The position numbers and the translations under genes are program-made. From NCBI GenBank assembly GCA_005502875.1, contig SCMV01000025.1:1-58309 (forward strand): a DNA stretch of 58,309 nt, given 5' to 3'. The DNA comes from Comamonadaceae bacterium 2PF (GTDB lineage: Bacteria; Pseudomonadota; Gammaproteobacteria; Burkholderiales; Burkholderiaceae_C). Positions 17,979-26,657 of the stretch are shown in pieces (positions within the stretch are counted from its first letter, which is position 1; each line of letters begins with the position of its first letter). The notes under the pieces are model-generated. The model made no database searches. It was not told the DNA's origin and saw nothing but the letters and a program-made list of their open reading frames with translations.

Positions 17979-18161
17979 CACCACCAAAACAGATGGGCGT
18001 GGCGCAACCGCCTGGCGAAATGGGGATGTTGTTGTCGAGCCACTTGCCTTTCGAGCCGTTGGCGGCCCCGTGAGGCGCCAATGCCCTTGCGTGTAAAGGG
18101 ATTGTGTAGAGGCCTGCCAATGCGCTTGGGCATCGCACATGGCCATTCGCATCTGTGCATT

Positions 18162-18185
18162 AGAATAGTAATGATTCGTATTTGT
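18162..18185 (+). promoter_or_regulatory. Fur box upstream of macA operon
   Basis: AGAATAGTAATGATTCGTAT matches the Fur pattern (GATAATGATNATCATTATC-like) with several deviations. It lies about 85 bp before the macA start. It is AT-rich in a GC-rich region and would place the whole eight-gene export and reductase operon under iron control. Confidence 0.6.
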
Positions 18186-18267
18186 ATCGTGTCCCTGCTG
18201 GCCGCCGGGGTCGGCGGCGGGTGGCTGTTGCCCGCGCAATGGGTGGTCTTCGCGTGGCACGCAATCT

Positions 18268-20079
18268 GTGAAACCTTCCATGACGTTTCCCCAAGTTTTG
18301 AAGAGCCGCGTGGCCTTGGCCGTGCTGGCGTTGGTTGTGACGGCGGCTGGTGTGCATGCCGCCTGGCGTCACTGGCAAGGGCAGAAGACCGACCTGTCTC
18401 AGTACCAGTTGGTCAAGGTGCAGCGCGCCGACATCGAGGACCTGGTCACGGCCACGGGCAGCCTGCAGCCGCTTGAGTACGTGGACGTCGGTGCCCAGGT
18501 GTCGGGGCAGTTGCGCAAGATCCACGTCGAGATCGGCTCGGTGGTGCAGGCCGGTGACCTGCTGGCCGAGATCGACCCGACCGTCTACCGCGCCAACGTC
18601 GATGCGCGGCGTGCGCAGTTGAAGAACCTGCGCGCCACGCTGGTCGAGCGCGAGTCGCAGTTGCTGTTGGCGCAGCAGCAGCAGGCCCGTCAGAAGGGCC
18701 TGATGTCGGGTGACGCCACCACACAGGAGGCGGTGCAGCAGGCCGACGCCGCCTTGCGTTCGGCTCGCGCCCAGATCGATGCGCTGCAGGCGCAGATCGA
18801 GCAGAGCGAGTCGACCCTGCGTGCCGACGAGGCCAACCTGAACTACGCCAACATCTACTCGCCGATGTCGGGTGTGGTGGTGTCGATCACGGCGCGACAG
18901 GGGCAGACCATCAACGCGACGCAGCAGGCGCCCATCATCCTGAGGGTGGCCAACCTGTCGTCGATGACGGTGCAGACGCAAGTCTCCGAGGCCGACATCG
19001 GTCAGTTGCGCCCGAACATGGACGCGTACTTCACAACGCTGGGCAACCGGGGGCGGCGTTGGTGGGGCAAGTTGCGCAAGGTCGAGCCCACCCCCACGGT
19101 GACCAACAACGTGGTGCTCTACAACGCGCTGTTCGACGTGGTCAACGACCAGCGCAACCTGCTGCCGCAGATGACGGCGCAGGTCTTCTTTGTGGCGGCG
19201 AAGGCCGAGAACGCGCTGGTGGTGCCGGCTTCGGCGGTGACGGTGCAGCGCGCTGGTGCGCGTGAGGATGGCAAGCAAGCGGCATCGGGTGCCGGTGCCG
19301 CCAGCGGTGCTGTCCGTGGGGCCTCCGGTGCCTCGGATGCTTCGACTGGTGGACGTCCTGGGGCGCGTGGCTCCGACCGAGCCAGGGCTGCATCGGGCGA
19401 GGTGTCGGGCGAGGGCAAGCAGCCTCGTCGCGAGACCGAAGGTGGTGCCGGTGGCGATGCCGCTGCGCGCCGTCCGGCCGCTGCGCAACGTGCCAACGCG
19501 GGTGCGCCGCCCGCTTCAGGTCCTGATCTGTCGCAGATGAGCCGCGAAGAGCGCCGAGCTCACTTTGAGAGCCTGCCGCCCGAAGAGCGCGAAGCCATGC
19601 GCGAACGCATGCGCGCGGCACGCGGGGAAGGGGCGCGCGATGGTGCGCCTGGCGGAGCGCGGGCGCCTCAATCGGATGGCGAGCGTTCAGCGAAGCGTCC
19701 CACCGAACCATCGGCCGATCGGCCCGCCGCTGCGGCAGTTCCTCGCACGCCGAGTTCCGTGTGGGCGGGTGTGGGTGCGGGGCGCACCAACAGGCCGAAG
19801 GACGCGACCGTCAAGGTGGTCAACGAGTCCGGCGAGATCGAGGAACGCAAGGTGCGCATCGGCATCAGCAACCGCGTGCAGGTCGAGGTGCTCGAAGGGC
19901 TCCAGGAAGGCGAGCAGGTCGTGGCGGGTGTGAAACCACCGCCAGGCCAGTCACGCGCCGAAGGCGGCAACCGCAACGCCCTGCAAGGTCAGGGTGGCAA
20001 CCTGCCGGGAGGCCCGGGAGGCATGGGTGCGCCTGGCGGGATGGGAGCAGGCGCTGGTGCAGGCGGGCGCAGCCGATGA
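18268..20079 (+). CDS. macA: MacA-type periplasmic adaptor with long insert
   Basis: The periplasmic adaptor of a MacAB-type exporter, linking the MacB pump to an outer-membrane channel. After a membrane anchor (about 15-31) come the lipoyl halves ([19 protein letters not shown], about 75-93, and [10 protein letters not shown], about 196-205), a coiled-coil hairpin (about 110-190) and beta-barrel parts. The protein has 603 residues; MacA usually has about 370-400. The excess is an Ala/Gly/Arg-rich block at about 328-510, within which [20 protein letters not shown] stands out, plus a Gly/Met-rich tail (about 578-600). GTG 18268 is used; ATG 18280 is an alternative. Its stop overlaps macB (ATGA). 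Confidence 0.9.
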   Translation: MKPSMTFPQVLKSRVALAVLALVVTAAGVHAAWRHWQGQKTDLSQYQLVKVQRADIEDLVTATGSLQPLEYVDVGAQVSGQLRKIHVEIGSVVQAGDLLAEIDPTVYRANVDARRAQLKNLRATLVERESQLLLAQQQQARQKGLMSGDATTQEAVQQADAALRSARAQIDALQAQIEQSESTLRADEANLNYANIYSPMSGVVVSITARQGQTINATQQAPIILRVANLSSMTVQTQVSEADIGQLRPNMDAYFTTLGNRGRRWWGKLRKVEPTPTVTNNVVLYNALFDVVNDQRNLLPQMTAQVFFVAAKAENALVVPASAVTVQRAGAREDGKQAASGAGAASGAVRGASGASDASTGGRPGARGSDRARAASGEVSGEGKQPRRETEGGAGGDAAARRPAAAQRANAGAPPASGPDLSQMSREERRAHFESLPPEEREAMRERMRAARGEGARDGAPGGARAPQSDGERSAKRPTEPSADRPAAAAVPRTPSSVWAGVGAGRTNRPKDATVKVVNESGEIEERKVRIGISNRVQVEVLEGLQEGEQVVAGVKPPPGQSRAEGGNRNALQGQGGNLPGGPGGMGAPGGMGAGAGAGGRSR

Positions 20080-22022
20080 ACGAGCGCGTTCCTTTGATCG
20101 CGTTGCAGGGCGTTCGCAAGGCCTACCGCAACGGTGACCTGGAAGTCGAGGTGCTGCATGGCATCGACCTGAGCATCCACGAGGGCGAGTTCGTCGCCAT
20201 CATGGGCGCCTCGGGCTCGGGCAAGTCCACCTTGATGAACATCCTGGGTTGCCTGGACCGGCCCACGAGCGGCTCCTACCTCTTCATGGGGCAGGACGTT
20301 TCGGGCTTTTCGCGTGACGAGCTGGCGCGCCTGCGCCGCGAGGAGTTCGGCTTCGTCTTCCAGAGCTACCACCTGATCGCCACGGCGACCGCCGCCGAGA
20401 ACGTCGAGGTGCCGGCCTTGTATGCCGGCGTCGAAATCGAAGAGCGCCACGCCCGCGCCACCGAGTTGCTGAGCCAGCTGGGCCTGGGCGAGCGACTGCA
20501 CCACCGTCCCAATCAGTTGTCGGGCGGGCAGCAGCAGCGCGTGTCGATCTCGCGGGCGCTGATGAATGGCGGTCGCATCATCCTGGCCGACGAGCCCACC
20601 GGGGCGCTCGACAGCAAGAGCGGCGCCGAGGTCATGAAGCTGCTGGCCGACCTCTCGCGCCAGGGGCACACGGTGATCCTGATCACCCACGCCATGGAGG
20701 TGGCCGAGCACGCCGATCGCGTCATCGAGATCCGCGACGGCAACATCCTGTCCGACCCGGGCACGGCCGACACCGGCGAGCGCCCGGCCTGGGCGCCGCG
20801 TCGCCCGCCTTCTCAAGAGCGAACGCGCCTGGCCGACGTGGCCGAGGCCGCGCGCATGGCCTGGCGTGCCTTGCGCGCCAACGTGTTCCGTGCGGTGCTG
20901 ACCTTGCTGGGCATCGTCATCGGCGTGGGCTCGGTGATCGCGATGATGGCCATTGGCGATGGCGCCAAGCAAGAGGTCATGCAGCGCATCAGCTCGATGG
21001 GCTCGAACCTGCTGCTGGTGCGGCCCGGTGCGCCCAACCAGCGTGGCTTCAGCGGCGTGGCAACCCTGGTGGTGGCCGACGTGCGCGCCATCGACCGCGA
21101 GGTGCCCAATGTGCTGGCCGCCATCCCCGAGCAGAACAGCTCGGTGACGGTGCGCCACGAGGGATCGGACTACAGCACCAGCGTCAATGGCACCTCGGCC
21201 AAGTTCCCGCAGGCGCGCAACTGGCCACTGGCCCAGGGCACCTTCTTCAGCGCAGAAGATGAAGAGAACTACGCCACCGTGGCGGTGCTGGGGCAGACCG
21301 TGGCCAAGGCCCTGTTCCCAGGTGGTGCCGACCCGCTGGGCAAGTACGTGCTGGTCAACAACCTGGTCTTCCAGGTGGTGGGCGTGATGGCGCCCAAGGG
21401 GGCATCGCCCAACGGTCAGGACCAGGACGACGTGATCTTCGTGCCGTACGACACCAGTAGCCTGCGCCTGTCGGGTCAGCGTTTTTTGCGCAACGTGACG
21501 GTGGCGGTGAAAGACGTGGCGCTGATCGATGAAACACAGGCTGCGGTCGAGACCTTGCTGCTCGAGCGCCATGGCACGGTGGACTTTCAGATCCGCAACA
21601 TGGCCTCGATCATCGAGACCACCGAGGAGACGCAGAACACCATGACGGTCCTGCTGGGCTCCATCGCTGCCATCTCGCTGCTGGTGGGGGGCATCGGCGT
21701 GATGAACATCATGCTGGTGTCGGTGACCGAGCGCACGCGCGAGATCGGCATCCGCATGGCCACGGGCGCCCGGGAGGCCAACATCATGCAGCAGTTCCTC
21801 ATCGAGGCGGTGGTGGTGTCGGTGCTGGGCGGGGCCATCGGTGTGGTGGGTGGCTTGGGCGTTGCGGCCATCGTGGGGGCCTTCGGCACACCCGTGCAAT
21901 ACGCGCTGCTGCCCATCCTGCTGGCCTTTGGTTGTGCCGTCTCGACCGGTCTGGTGTTCGGCTACCTGCCTGCCCGCAAGGCGGCACAGCTGGACCCGGT
22001 CGTGGCCTTGTCTTCGGAGTGA
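20076..22022 (+). CDS. macB: MacB-type ABC export ATPase/permease
   Basis: A 648-residue fusion of ATPase and permease that drives export through MacA and an outer-membrane channel. The ATPase half has Walker [10 protein letters not shown] (residues 44-52), signature LSGGQQQR and Walker [12 protein letters not shown]. The permease half has a first membrane helix (about 275-300, [16 protein letters not shown]), a large periplasmic MacB_PCD domain and three C-terminal helices with [12 protein letters not shown] between. In Pseudomonas the relative PvdT exports and recycles pyoverdine. The position inside a siderophore locus suggests a siderophore or related ligand rather than a macrolide. Confidence 0.95.
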   Translation: MNERVPLIALQGVRKAYRNGDLEVEVLHGIDLSIHEGEFVAIMGASGSGKSTLMNILGCLDRPTSGSYLFMGQDVSGFSRDELARLRREEFGFVFQSYHLIATATAAENVEVPALYAGVEIEERHARATELLSQLGLGERLHHRPNQLSGGQQQRVSISRALMNGGRIILADEPTGALDSKSGAEVMKLLADLSRQGHTVILITHAMEVAEHADRVIEIRDGNILSDPGTADTGERPAWAPRRPPSQERTRLADVAEAARMAWRALRANVFRAVLTLLGIVIGVGSVIAMMAIGDGAKQEVMQRISSMGSNLLLVRPGAPNQRGFSGVATLVVADVRAIDREVPNVLAAIPEQNSSVTVRHEGSDYSTSVNGTSAKFPQARNWPLAQGTFFSAEDEENYATVAVLGQTVAKALFPGGADPLGKYVLVNNLVFQVVGVMAPKGASPNGQDQDDVIFVPYDTSSLRLSGQRFLRNVTVAVKDVALIDETQAAVETLLLERHGTVDFQIRNMASIIETTEETQNTMTVLLGSIAAISLLVGGIGVMNIMLVSVTERTREIGIRMATGAREANIMQQFLIEAVVVSVLGGAIGVVGGLGVAAIVGAFGTPVQYALLPILLAFGCAVSTGLVFGYLPARKAAQLDPVVALSSE

Positions 22023-22025
22023 ACG

Positions 22026-23522
22026 ATGGGCATCCAGGTTTTCAAGCCCCTTTTGCAACCCGCCCGGATCGCCGGCCTGACCGCGCTGCTGGCCTTGCTG
22101 GCCGGATGTGCGCAGTCGCCTCGTCAGCACGCCACGCCGGTTGAGCTGCCTTCCACATGGCACGCCGCCACGCCACAAGGCAACTGGCCCGATCCCCACT
22201 GGTGGACGGGCTTTCAGGCCGCCGAGCTGGACCGCCTGATCGAGCTGGCGCTGGCCGGCAGCCCGGACGTGCGCATCGCCGAGCAGCGCGTGCGTGCCGC
22301 CGAGTTGGCGGTGCAACAAGCGGGCGCTTCCTTGTTTCCCAGCCTGGGTTTGGGTGCATCGACCGGGTCGCGTCGCAGCGAAGCGCCGGGCTCGTCGGGC
22401 GCTGTGCGCTCGGAGTCCTCGAGTGCCGCCTTGAACATCGGCTACGAGGTCGACCTGTGGGGCCGGCTGAGCGCCGGGGTTCGCGGCGCCGAAGCCTCGC
22501 TCGATGGCGTGCGCTTTGATCAGGCGTCGGTTCGCCTGACCCTGACCACCGGGGTCGCGAACGCCTATTTCCAGCAACTGAGCCTGGTTGATCGGCTGGA
22601 GATCGCGCAGCAGAACCTGCAACTGGCCGAACGCCTGATGGCCGTCGTCGAAACGCGTGCTCGCTACGGTTCGGCGTCGGCGCTCGACGTCAGCCGCCAG
22701 CGCACGACGGTGCTGTCGCAGCGCGCGGCCCTGCTGCCTCTGCAAACGCAGTTGCGCCAGACGCGCCACGCCCTGGCCTTGCTGGTCGGCAAGTTGCCGG
22801 GCGAGTTGGTGCTGCAGGGCGACCGCATCGATCGCCTGAGCCCGCCGGCCATCGGTGTGGACGTGCCCGGCGCCGTGCTCAGCCGCCGGCCTGACCTGGC
22901 CCGTGCCGAAGCCGATTTGCGCGCAGCCGATGCGCAGGTCGATGCGGCGCGCGCGGCCTTGCTGCCCACGTTGCAGCTGTCGGCAGGTGGCTCGCTGGCC
23001 ACCAGCACCTTGCTGTCGCTGAGCGACCCGACGCGCGTGCTTTCGCTGACGGGCTCGCTGGCACAGAACCTGTTCGATGGCGGCAAGCTGCGCCGCCAGG
23101 TCGACATCGGCGAGGTGGGGGTTCAGCAGAGTTGGCAGGCCTACCGCAAGGCCTTGCTGACGGCGGTCAAGGAGGTCGAGGACGCGCTGGTCAACGTCGA
23201 GCGCCAGGGCGCGCAGGAGCTCAACCAATCGGCCGTGCGCGACGAGGCGCAGCGCTCGCTGCAGCTGTCCGAGCAACGCTACAAGGCCGGTGCCGCCGGT
23301 CTGTCCGATGTGCTCGATGCACAGCGCACTTACTTCGGTGCGCAGGACCAGCTGGCCCAGATCCGCCTGTCGCGCCTGAGTGCCAGCGTTGATTTGATCA
23401 AGGCACTGGGCGGTGGCTGGCAGGCGCCTGACCGGGCGTCCAGCAACACAGCCAAACAGGTCAACAGCGTTGACCGCGCGGGCCAGGCTGCCCCGTTGCC
23501 CAAGACCGGATCCGACACATGA
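22026..23522 (+). CDS. NodT-family outer-membrane efflux lipoprotein
   Basis: The outer-membrane channel of the export system, a 498-residue TolC-like protein. The lipobox LLAGC ends the signal peptide (Cys at about residue 28). Two repeated OEP domains follow, with the family motif YEVDLWGRL (about 140) and LSRRPDLARAEADLRAAD (about 287-304). It begins 3 bp after macB and overlaps the next gene by 4 nt, so the exporter and the redox genes belong to one transcript. This is the PvdRT-OpmQ arrangement. Confidence 0.93.
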   Translation: MGIQVFKPLLQPARIAGLTALLALLAGCAQSPRQHATPVELPSTWHAATPQGNWPDPHWWTGFQAAELDRLIELALAGSPDVRIAEQRVRAAELAVQQAGASLFPSLGLGASTGSRRSEAPGSSGAVRSESSSAALNIGYEVDLWGRLSAGVRGAEASLDGVRFDQASVRLTLTTGVANAYFQQLSLVDRLEIAQQNLQLAERLMAVVETRARYGSASALDVSRQRTTVLSQRAALLPLQTQLRQTRHALALLVGKLPGELVLQGDRIDRLSPPAIGVDVPGAVLSRRPDLARAEADLRAADAQVDAARAALLPTLQLSAGGSLATSTLLSLSDPTRVLSLTGSLAQNLFDGGKLRRQVDIGEVGVQQSWQAYRKALLTAVKEVEDALVNVERQGAQELNQSAVRDEAQRSLQLSEQRYKAGAAGLSDVLDAQRTYFGAQDQLAQIRLSRLSASVDLIKALGGGWQAPDRASSNTAKQVNSVDRAGQAAPLPKTGSDT

Positions 23523-24172
23523 GCGCACCTTCGACACCCGCCAAGTCCACCGCGCCCAGCGCCGCCTGGTTGCGCACCCTGCACCAATGGCACTGGATCA
23601 GCTCGGCCTTCGCGCTGGTGGGCATGATGCTGTTCGCCATCACGGGCATCACCCTCAACCACGCCTCGCAGATCGAGTCCAAACCCGTGGTCACGACCCA
23701 GAAGGCGCAGCTGCCGGCCGAGTTGCTGGCGCAATTGCAGTCGCTGGTCGTCGAAGGTGAGCCGCCTTCGGCCAACACCTCGCTGCCCTCGACCGTCTCG
23801 GACTGGCTGCAAAGCACCTGGGGCACGCCGGTGGCCGAGCGCACCGTCGAATGGTCGGCCGACGAGGCCTACATCGCCATGCCCCGCCCGGGTGGCGACG
23901 CCTGGCTGCGAATCGACATCGCCAGTGGTGAAGCCGAACACGAGGTCACCGACCGCGGCTGGGTCTCCTGGCTCAACGACCTGCACAAGGGGCGCCACAC
24001 CGGCGTGCTGTGGTCCTGGTTCATCGACGCCTTCGCCGTCATTTGCCTGATCTTCTCCGCCACGGGTCTGCTGATCCTGAAGTACCACTCGGCCAAGCGG
24101 CCCGGCACCTGGCCCCTGGTGGGCCTGGGCCTGGTGCTGCCCGCGCTGATCGCCATCCTGTTCATCCATTGA
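23519..24172 (+). CDS. PepSY-associated membrane protein
   Basis: An inner-membrane protein of 217 residues. Helix 1 lies at about residues 26-46 (preceded by LHQWHW), a periplasmic domain of about 115 residues follows, and helices 2 (about 164-187) and 3 (about 198-216) end the protein. This is the build of short PepSY-TM proteins, some of which act in reduction of ferric siderophores in the periplasm. Conserved-looking His at 22, 25, 48, 156 and 160 flank the membrane segments and could bind heme, which is inference. I see no flavinylation motif in it. It overlaps the channel gene by 4 nt and precedes the DUF2271 gene by 27 bp. Confidence 0.88.
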   Translation: MSAPSTPAKSTAPSAAWLRTLHQWHWISSAFALVGMMLFAITGITLNHASQIESKPVVTTQKAQLPAELLAQLQSLVVEGEPPSANTSLPSTVSDWLQSTWGTPVAERTVEWSADEAYIAMPRPGGDAWLRIDIASGEAEHEVTDRGWVSWLNDLHKGRHTGVLWSWFIDAFAVICLIFSATGLLILKYHSAKRPGTWPLVGLGLVLPALIAILFIH

Positions 24173-24199
24173 ATCCAGCTTTCCTTTGAAGGAGCTCTC

Positions 24200-24715
24200 A
24201 TGAAACGACACCATGGCCTGGCCATGACCTTGCCCTTGTTGGCCGCACCCGCCTTCGCGGCCGACCTGGCCGTGAAGTTCACGCTGCCGCAACTGCCGGT
24301 GGCCGAGTACCACCGCCCTTACGTGGCCATCTGGGTCGAGAAGCCCGACCAGACCTTCGTGGCCAACCTCAACGTGCTCTACGACCTCAAGAAGCGAGAC
24401 AACGGTGGCACCAAGTGGCTCAAGGACATGCGCCAGTGGTGGCGCAAGAGCGGCCGCGACCTGACGATGCCGGTCGATGGCGTGTCGGCCGCCACCCGCG
24501 CACCGGGTGAGCACACCCTGAGCTTGTCCAGCGCCAAGTCGCCGCTGGACAAGCTGCCCGCCGGTGACTACCAGGTCGTCCTGGAAGCCTCGCGCGAGGG
24601 CGGTGGCCGCGAAGTCGTGCGCGTGCCCTTCCGCTGGCAGCCCAAGGCCGCCGCCACCCAATCGGCCCAAGGCCGTGAAGAACTGGGCGCCGTCTCGGTC
24701 CAGGTCCGTCCGTGA
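24200..24715 (+). CDS. DUF2271 periplasmic protein with flavinylation-like motif
   Basis: A 171-residue exported protein with a signal peptide at about residues 1-21 (ending FAA). It matches the DUF2271 pattern: AEYHRPYVAIWVEKPD, LYDLKKRDNGGTKWLKDMRQWWR and a C-terminal AGDYQVVLEASREGGGREV. At residues 93-100 it reads DGVSAATR, which resembles the ApbE target pattern (Asp-Gly-x-Ser/Thr-Gly/Ala-Ala-Thr), with Thr99 as the candidate FMN carrier. Together with apbE and a flavoreductase in the same operon this points to a periplasmic flavoprotein that handles electrons. The family assignment is from sequence; flavin binding is inferred. A good SD (GAAGGAG) precedes the ATG. Confidence 0.85.
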   Translation: MKRHHGLAMTLPLLAAPAFAADLAVKFTLPQLPVAEYHRPYVAIWVEKPDQTFVANLNVLYDLKKRDNGGTKWLKDMRQWWRKSGRDLTMPVDGVSAATRAPGEHTLSLSSAKSPLDKLPAGDYQVVLEASREGGGREVVRVPFRWQPKAAATQSAQGREELGAVSVQVRP

Positions 24716-24754
24716 TCCATCCGTGACCCATTCGCGACCCCAAAGGAGTCCACC

Positions 24755-25597
24755 ATGAAAAAGAACTGGTTCGTTGCATCCCTCGCTGGCCTGGCCCTGC
24801 TGTCTGGCCTGTCCTCGGCCCACGCCCACCGCACCTGGCTGCTGCCTTCCATCGGCCTGGCCGATGACAAGGGTGCCTGGGTCACCTTCGACGCCGCCGT
24901 CTCCGAGGACCTGTTCGTGCTGGGCGCCAACGCCGTCAAGCTCGATGGCCTGCTCATCACCGCCCCCGATGGCAGTCAGATCGCTGCTGCCAACCCCTTC
25001 ACCGGCAAGCTGCGCAGCACCTTCGATCTGCAGCTCAACCAGGAAGGCACCTACCGCGTGAGCATCGTCAACGAGTCCGCCATGGCCTCGTACAAGCTGG
25101 GCGGTGAGGCCAAGCGCTGGCGCGGCCCCGTGGCCGACATGGCCAAGCAGATCCCGGCCGATGCCACCGACGTGCGCAGCACCGTGACCCAGTCCCGCCT
25201 GGAGACCTTCGTGGTCGCCGTGCAGGCCAACGACACCGCGCTCAAGCCCACGGGCAAGGGCCTGGAAGTGCTGCCGCTGTCCAAGCTCGATGGTTTGGCG
25301 CCTGGCGCCGCCGCGCGCTTTCGCGTGCTGCTCGATGGCAAGCCCTTGCCCGATCTGACCGTCGGTGTCGTGCCGGGCGGCGTGCGCCACCGTGGCGTGC
25401 TGCGTGAGCAGGCGGTCAAGACCGATGCGCAGGGCGAGTTCTCGGTGAAGTGGCTGGACGCTGGCATGCACGCCATCTCGGCCAGCTACCCGCCGCGTGC
25501 TGCACAGCCGCCTGCTGGCGCTGCACCGGCTGCCCCCCCTGCACAACCCGCCGTGCGCTACACCTACATGGGCACCGTCGAGGTGTTGCCTGAGTGA
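24755..25597 (+). CDS. DUF4198 periplasmic protein
   Basis: A 280-residue exported protein with a signal peptide at about residues 1-24 (ending AHA). The mature part starts HRTWLLPS, with a His right after the cleavage site that could ligate a metal, as in the related NikM/CbtA-like DUF4198 proteins. It appears beta-sandwich-like, with GKPLPDLTVGVVPGG and TDAQGEFSVKWLDAGMHAIS, as in carboxypeptidase-regulatory-like domains. An Ala/Pro linker (about 250-266) precedes the last strands. It sits between DUF2271 and apbE, 39 bp and 19 bp away. A metal-binding or siderophore-handling job is plausible. Confidence 0.85.
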   Translation: MKKNWFVASLAGLALLSGLSSAHAHRTWLLPSIGLADDKGAWVTFDAAVSEDLFVLGANAVKLDGLLITAPDGSQIAAANPFTGKLRSTFDLQLNQEGTYRVSIVNESAMASYKLGGEAKRWRGPVADMAKQIPADATDVRSTVTQSRLETFVVAVQANDTALKPTGKGLEVLPLSKLDGLAPGAAARFRVLLDGKPLPDLTVGVVPGGVRHRGVLREQAVKTDAQGEFSVKWLDAGMHAISASYPPRAAQPPAGAAPAAPPAQPAVRYTYMGTVEVLPE

Positions 25598-25616
25598 TGC
25601 GTCGGTGCGTGTTGCC

Positions 25617-26657
25617 ATGAACCGACCCGTGCTCCTGCCCCAGGCCATCCGGCCTGATCGCCCCCAGCCTGATGCCGAGTGCATCGAGCTGGGTGGCGAG
25701 ACCATGGGCACGACCTGGTCGGTGAAGGTGAGCACGCCGTCAGCGGCCTTCGATGCCCGCACCGTGCAGCAGGCCCTGGAGGCCCGCCTGCATGAGGTGT
25801 GCGCGCAGATGAGCCACTGGGATGTCGACTCCGCGCTGATGCGTTTCAACCGCGCCGAAGCCGGCTCCTGGCACACGCTGGCGCCGCACTTCCAGCGCGT
25901 GATGCGTTGTGCGCTGGAGGCCGCCCGGCTCAGCGGTGGCGCTTGCGACCCGGCGGCCGGCCACTGGGTGCAACGCTGGGGCTTCGGTGGTGTTGCGCGG
26001 CACGACCAGCCCGGCTTCACCGTGCCCGATGAAGTCGAGCTGCTGCGCCTGGCCCAGCGCCACCCCCATGGTTGGCGGGGCCTGCGATGGGCCGGCGGTG
26101 GCACGCAGTTGCTGCAACCCGGTGGCGTGCAGCTTGACCTCGGGGCGATCGCCAAAGGCTTCGCCGTGGACCTGCTGTCCGAGGCGCTGAGCGCCAGCGG
26201 CTTCACGCACCACCTCGTCGAGATCGGCGGTGAGCTGCGCGGCGAAGGCATGAAGCCCGACGGCCAGCCCTGGTGGGTGGCGCTGGAGCTGCCCAGCGCC
26301 CTCGCTTGCGACGCCGACGAAGGCCGCTTCGACGCCCCCGTGCTGGCCCTGCACGGCCTGTCGGTGGCCACCTCGGGCGACTACCGCAAGGGCTTTCAAG
26401 CGCTGGATGGCCGCTGGCTCTCGCACACCATCGACCCGCGAGATGGCCGTCCCGTGCGCCATGGCCTGGCTTCGGTGACCGTGCTTCACCCGCAATGCAT
26501 GTGGGCCGACGCCTGGTCCACCGCCATGTCGGTGCTGGGCCTGGACGAGGGCCTGGACCTGGCTGACCGCTTGCGCCTGCCTGCCTTCTTTGTGTCGCGC
26601 CAGGGCGATGACCTGGTGCCCTATGCCTCGGCGCAGTTCGAGGCCATGTTGGGATGA
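25617..26657 (+). CDS. apbE: FAD:protein FMN transferase (ApbE)
   Basis: Moves FMN from FAD onto a Thr or Ser of a target protein. The 346-residue protein has the ApbE marks in order: GETMGTTWSVKV (about 25-36), MSHWDVDSALMRFN (about 65-78), LSGGACDPAAGHW, LDLGAIAKGFAVD, VEIGGELRGEGMK, TSGDYRKGF, HTIDPRDGRPV and ADAWSTAMSVLG. It lacks a visible signal peptide or lipobox, unlike classical ApbE, so it may work in the cytosol or its N-terminus may be mis-set; upstream in-frame sequence does not supply one either. The likely target is the DUF2271 protein. It overlaps the reductase gene by 4 nt. Confidence 0.92.
   Translation: MNRPVLLPQAIRPDRPQPDAECIELGGETMGTTWSVKVSTPSAAFDARTVQQALEARLHEVCAQMSHWDVDSALMRFNRAEAGSWHTLAPHFQRVMRCALEAARLSGGACDPAAGHWVQRWGFGGVARHDQPGFTVPDEVELLRLAQRHPHGWRGLRWAGGGTQLLQPGGVQLDLGAIAKGFAVDLLSEALSASGFTHHLVEIGGELRGEGMKPDGQPWWVALELPSALACDADEGRFDAPVLALHGLSVATSGDYRKGFQALDGRWLSHTIDPRDGRPVRHGLASVTVLHPQCMWADAWSTAMSVLGLDEGLDLADRLRLPAFFVSRQGDDLVPYASAQFEAMLG

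Larger units (their letters stand above)
17920..18267. other. Divergent control region with two Fur boxes
   Basis: A 348-bp stretch without a gene between the start codons of the TonB receptor (minus) and macA (plus). It holds one Fur-box-like site near each gene (17957-17978 and 18162-18185), with about 180 bp of otherwise featureless sequence between. This shows that both directions are likely under iron control but from separate operators. Confidence 0.7.

Noticed and set aside
18170..18476. Open frame starting ATGATTCG just before macA
   Set aside because: It begins inside the Fur box and runs out of frame through macA; the hydrophobic look of its start is by chance.
18268..23522. Macrolide resistance pump
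   Set aside because: MacAB homology alone suggests this, but the Fur box and the flanking siderophore genes speak for iron-related export.
23519..24172. Flavinylation motif in the PepSY protein
   Set aside because: The nearest match, FSATG, lies within a membrane helix and lacks the Asp-Gly lead and the Ala-Thr order.
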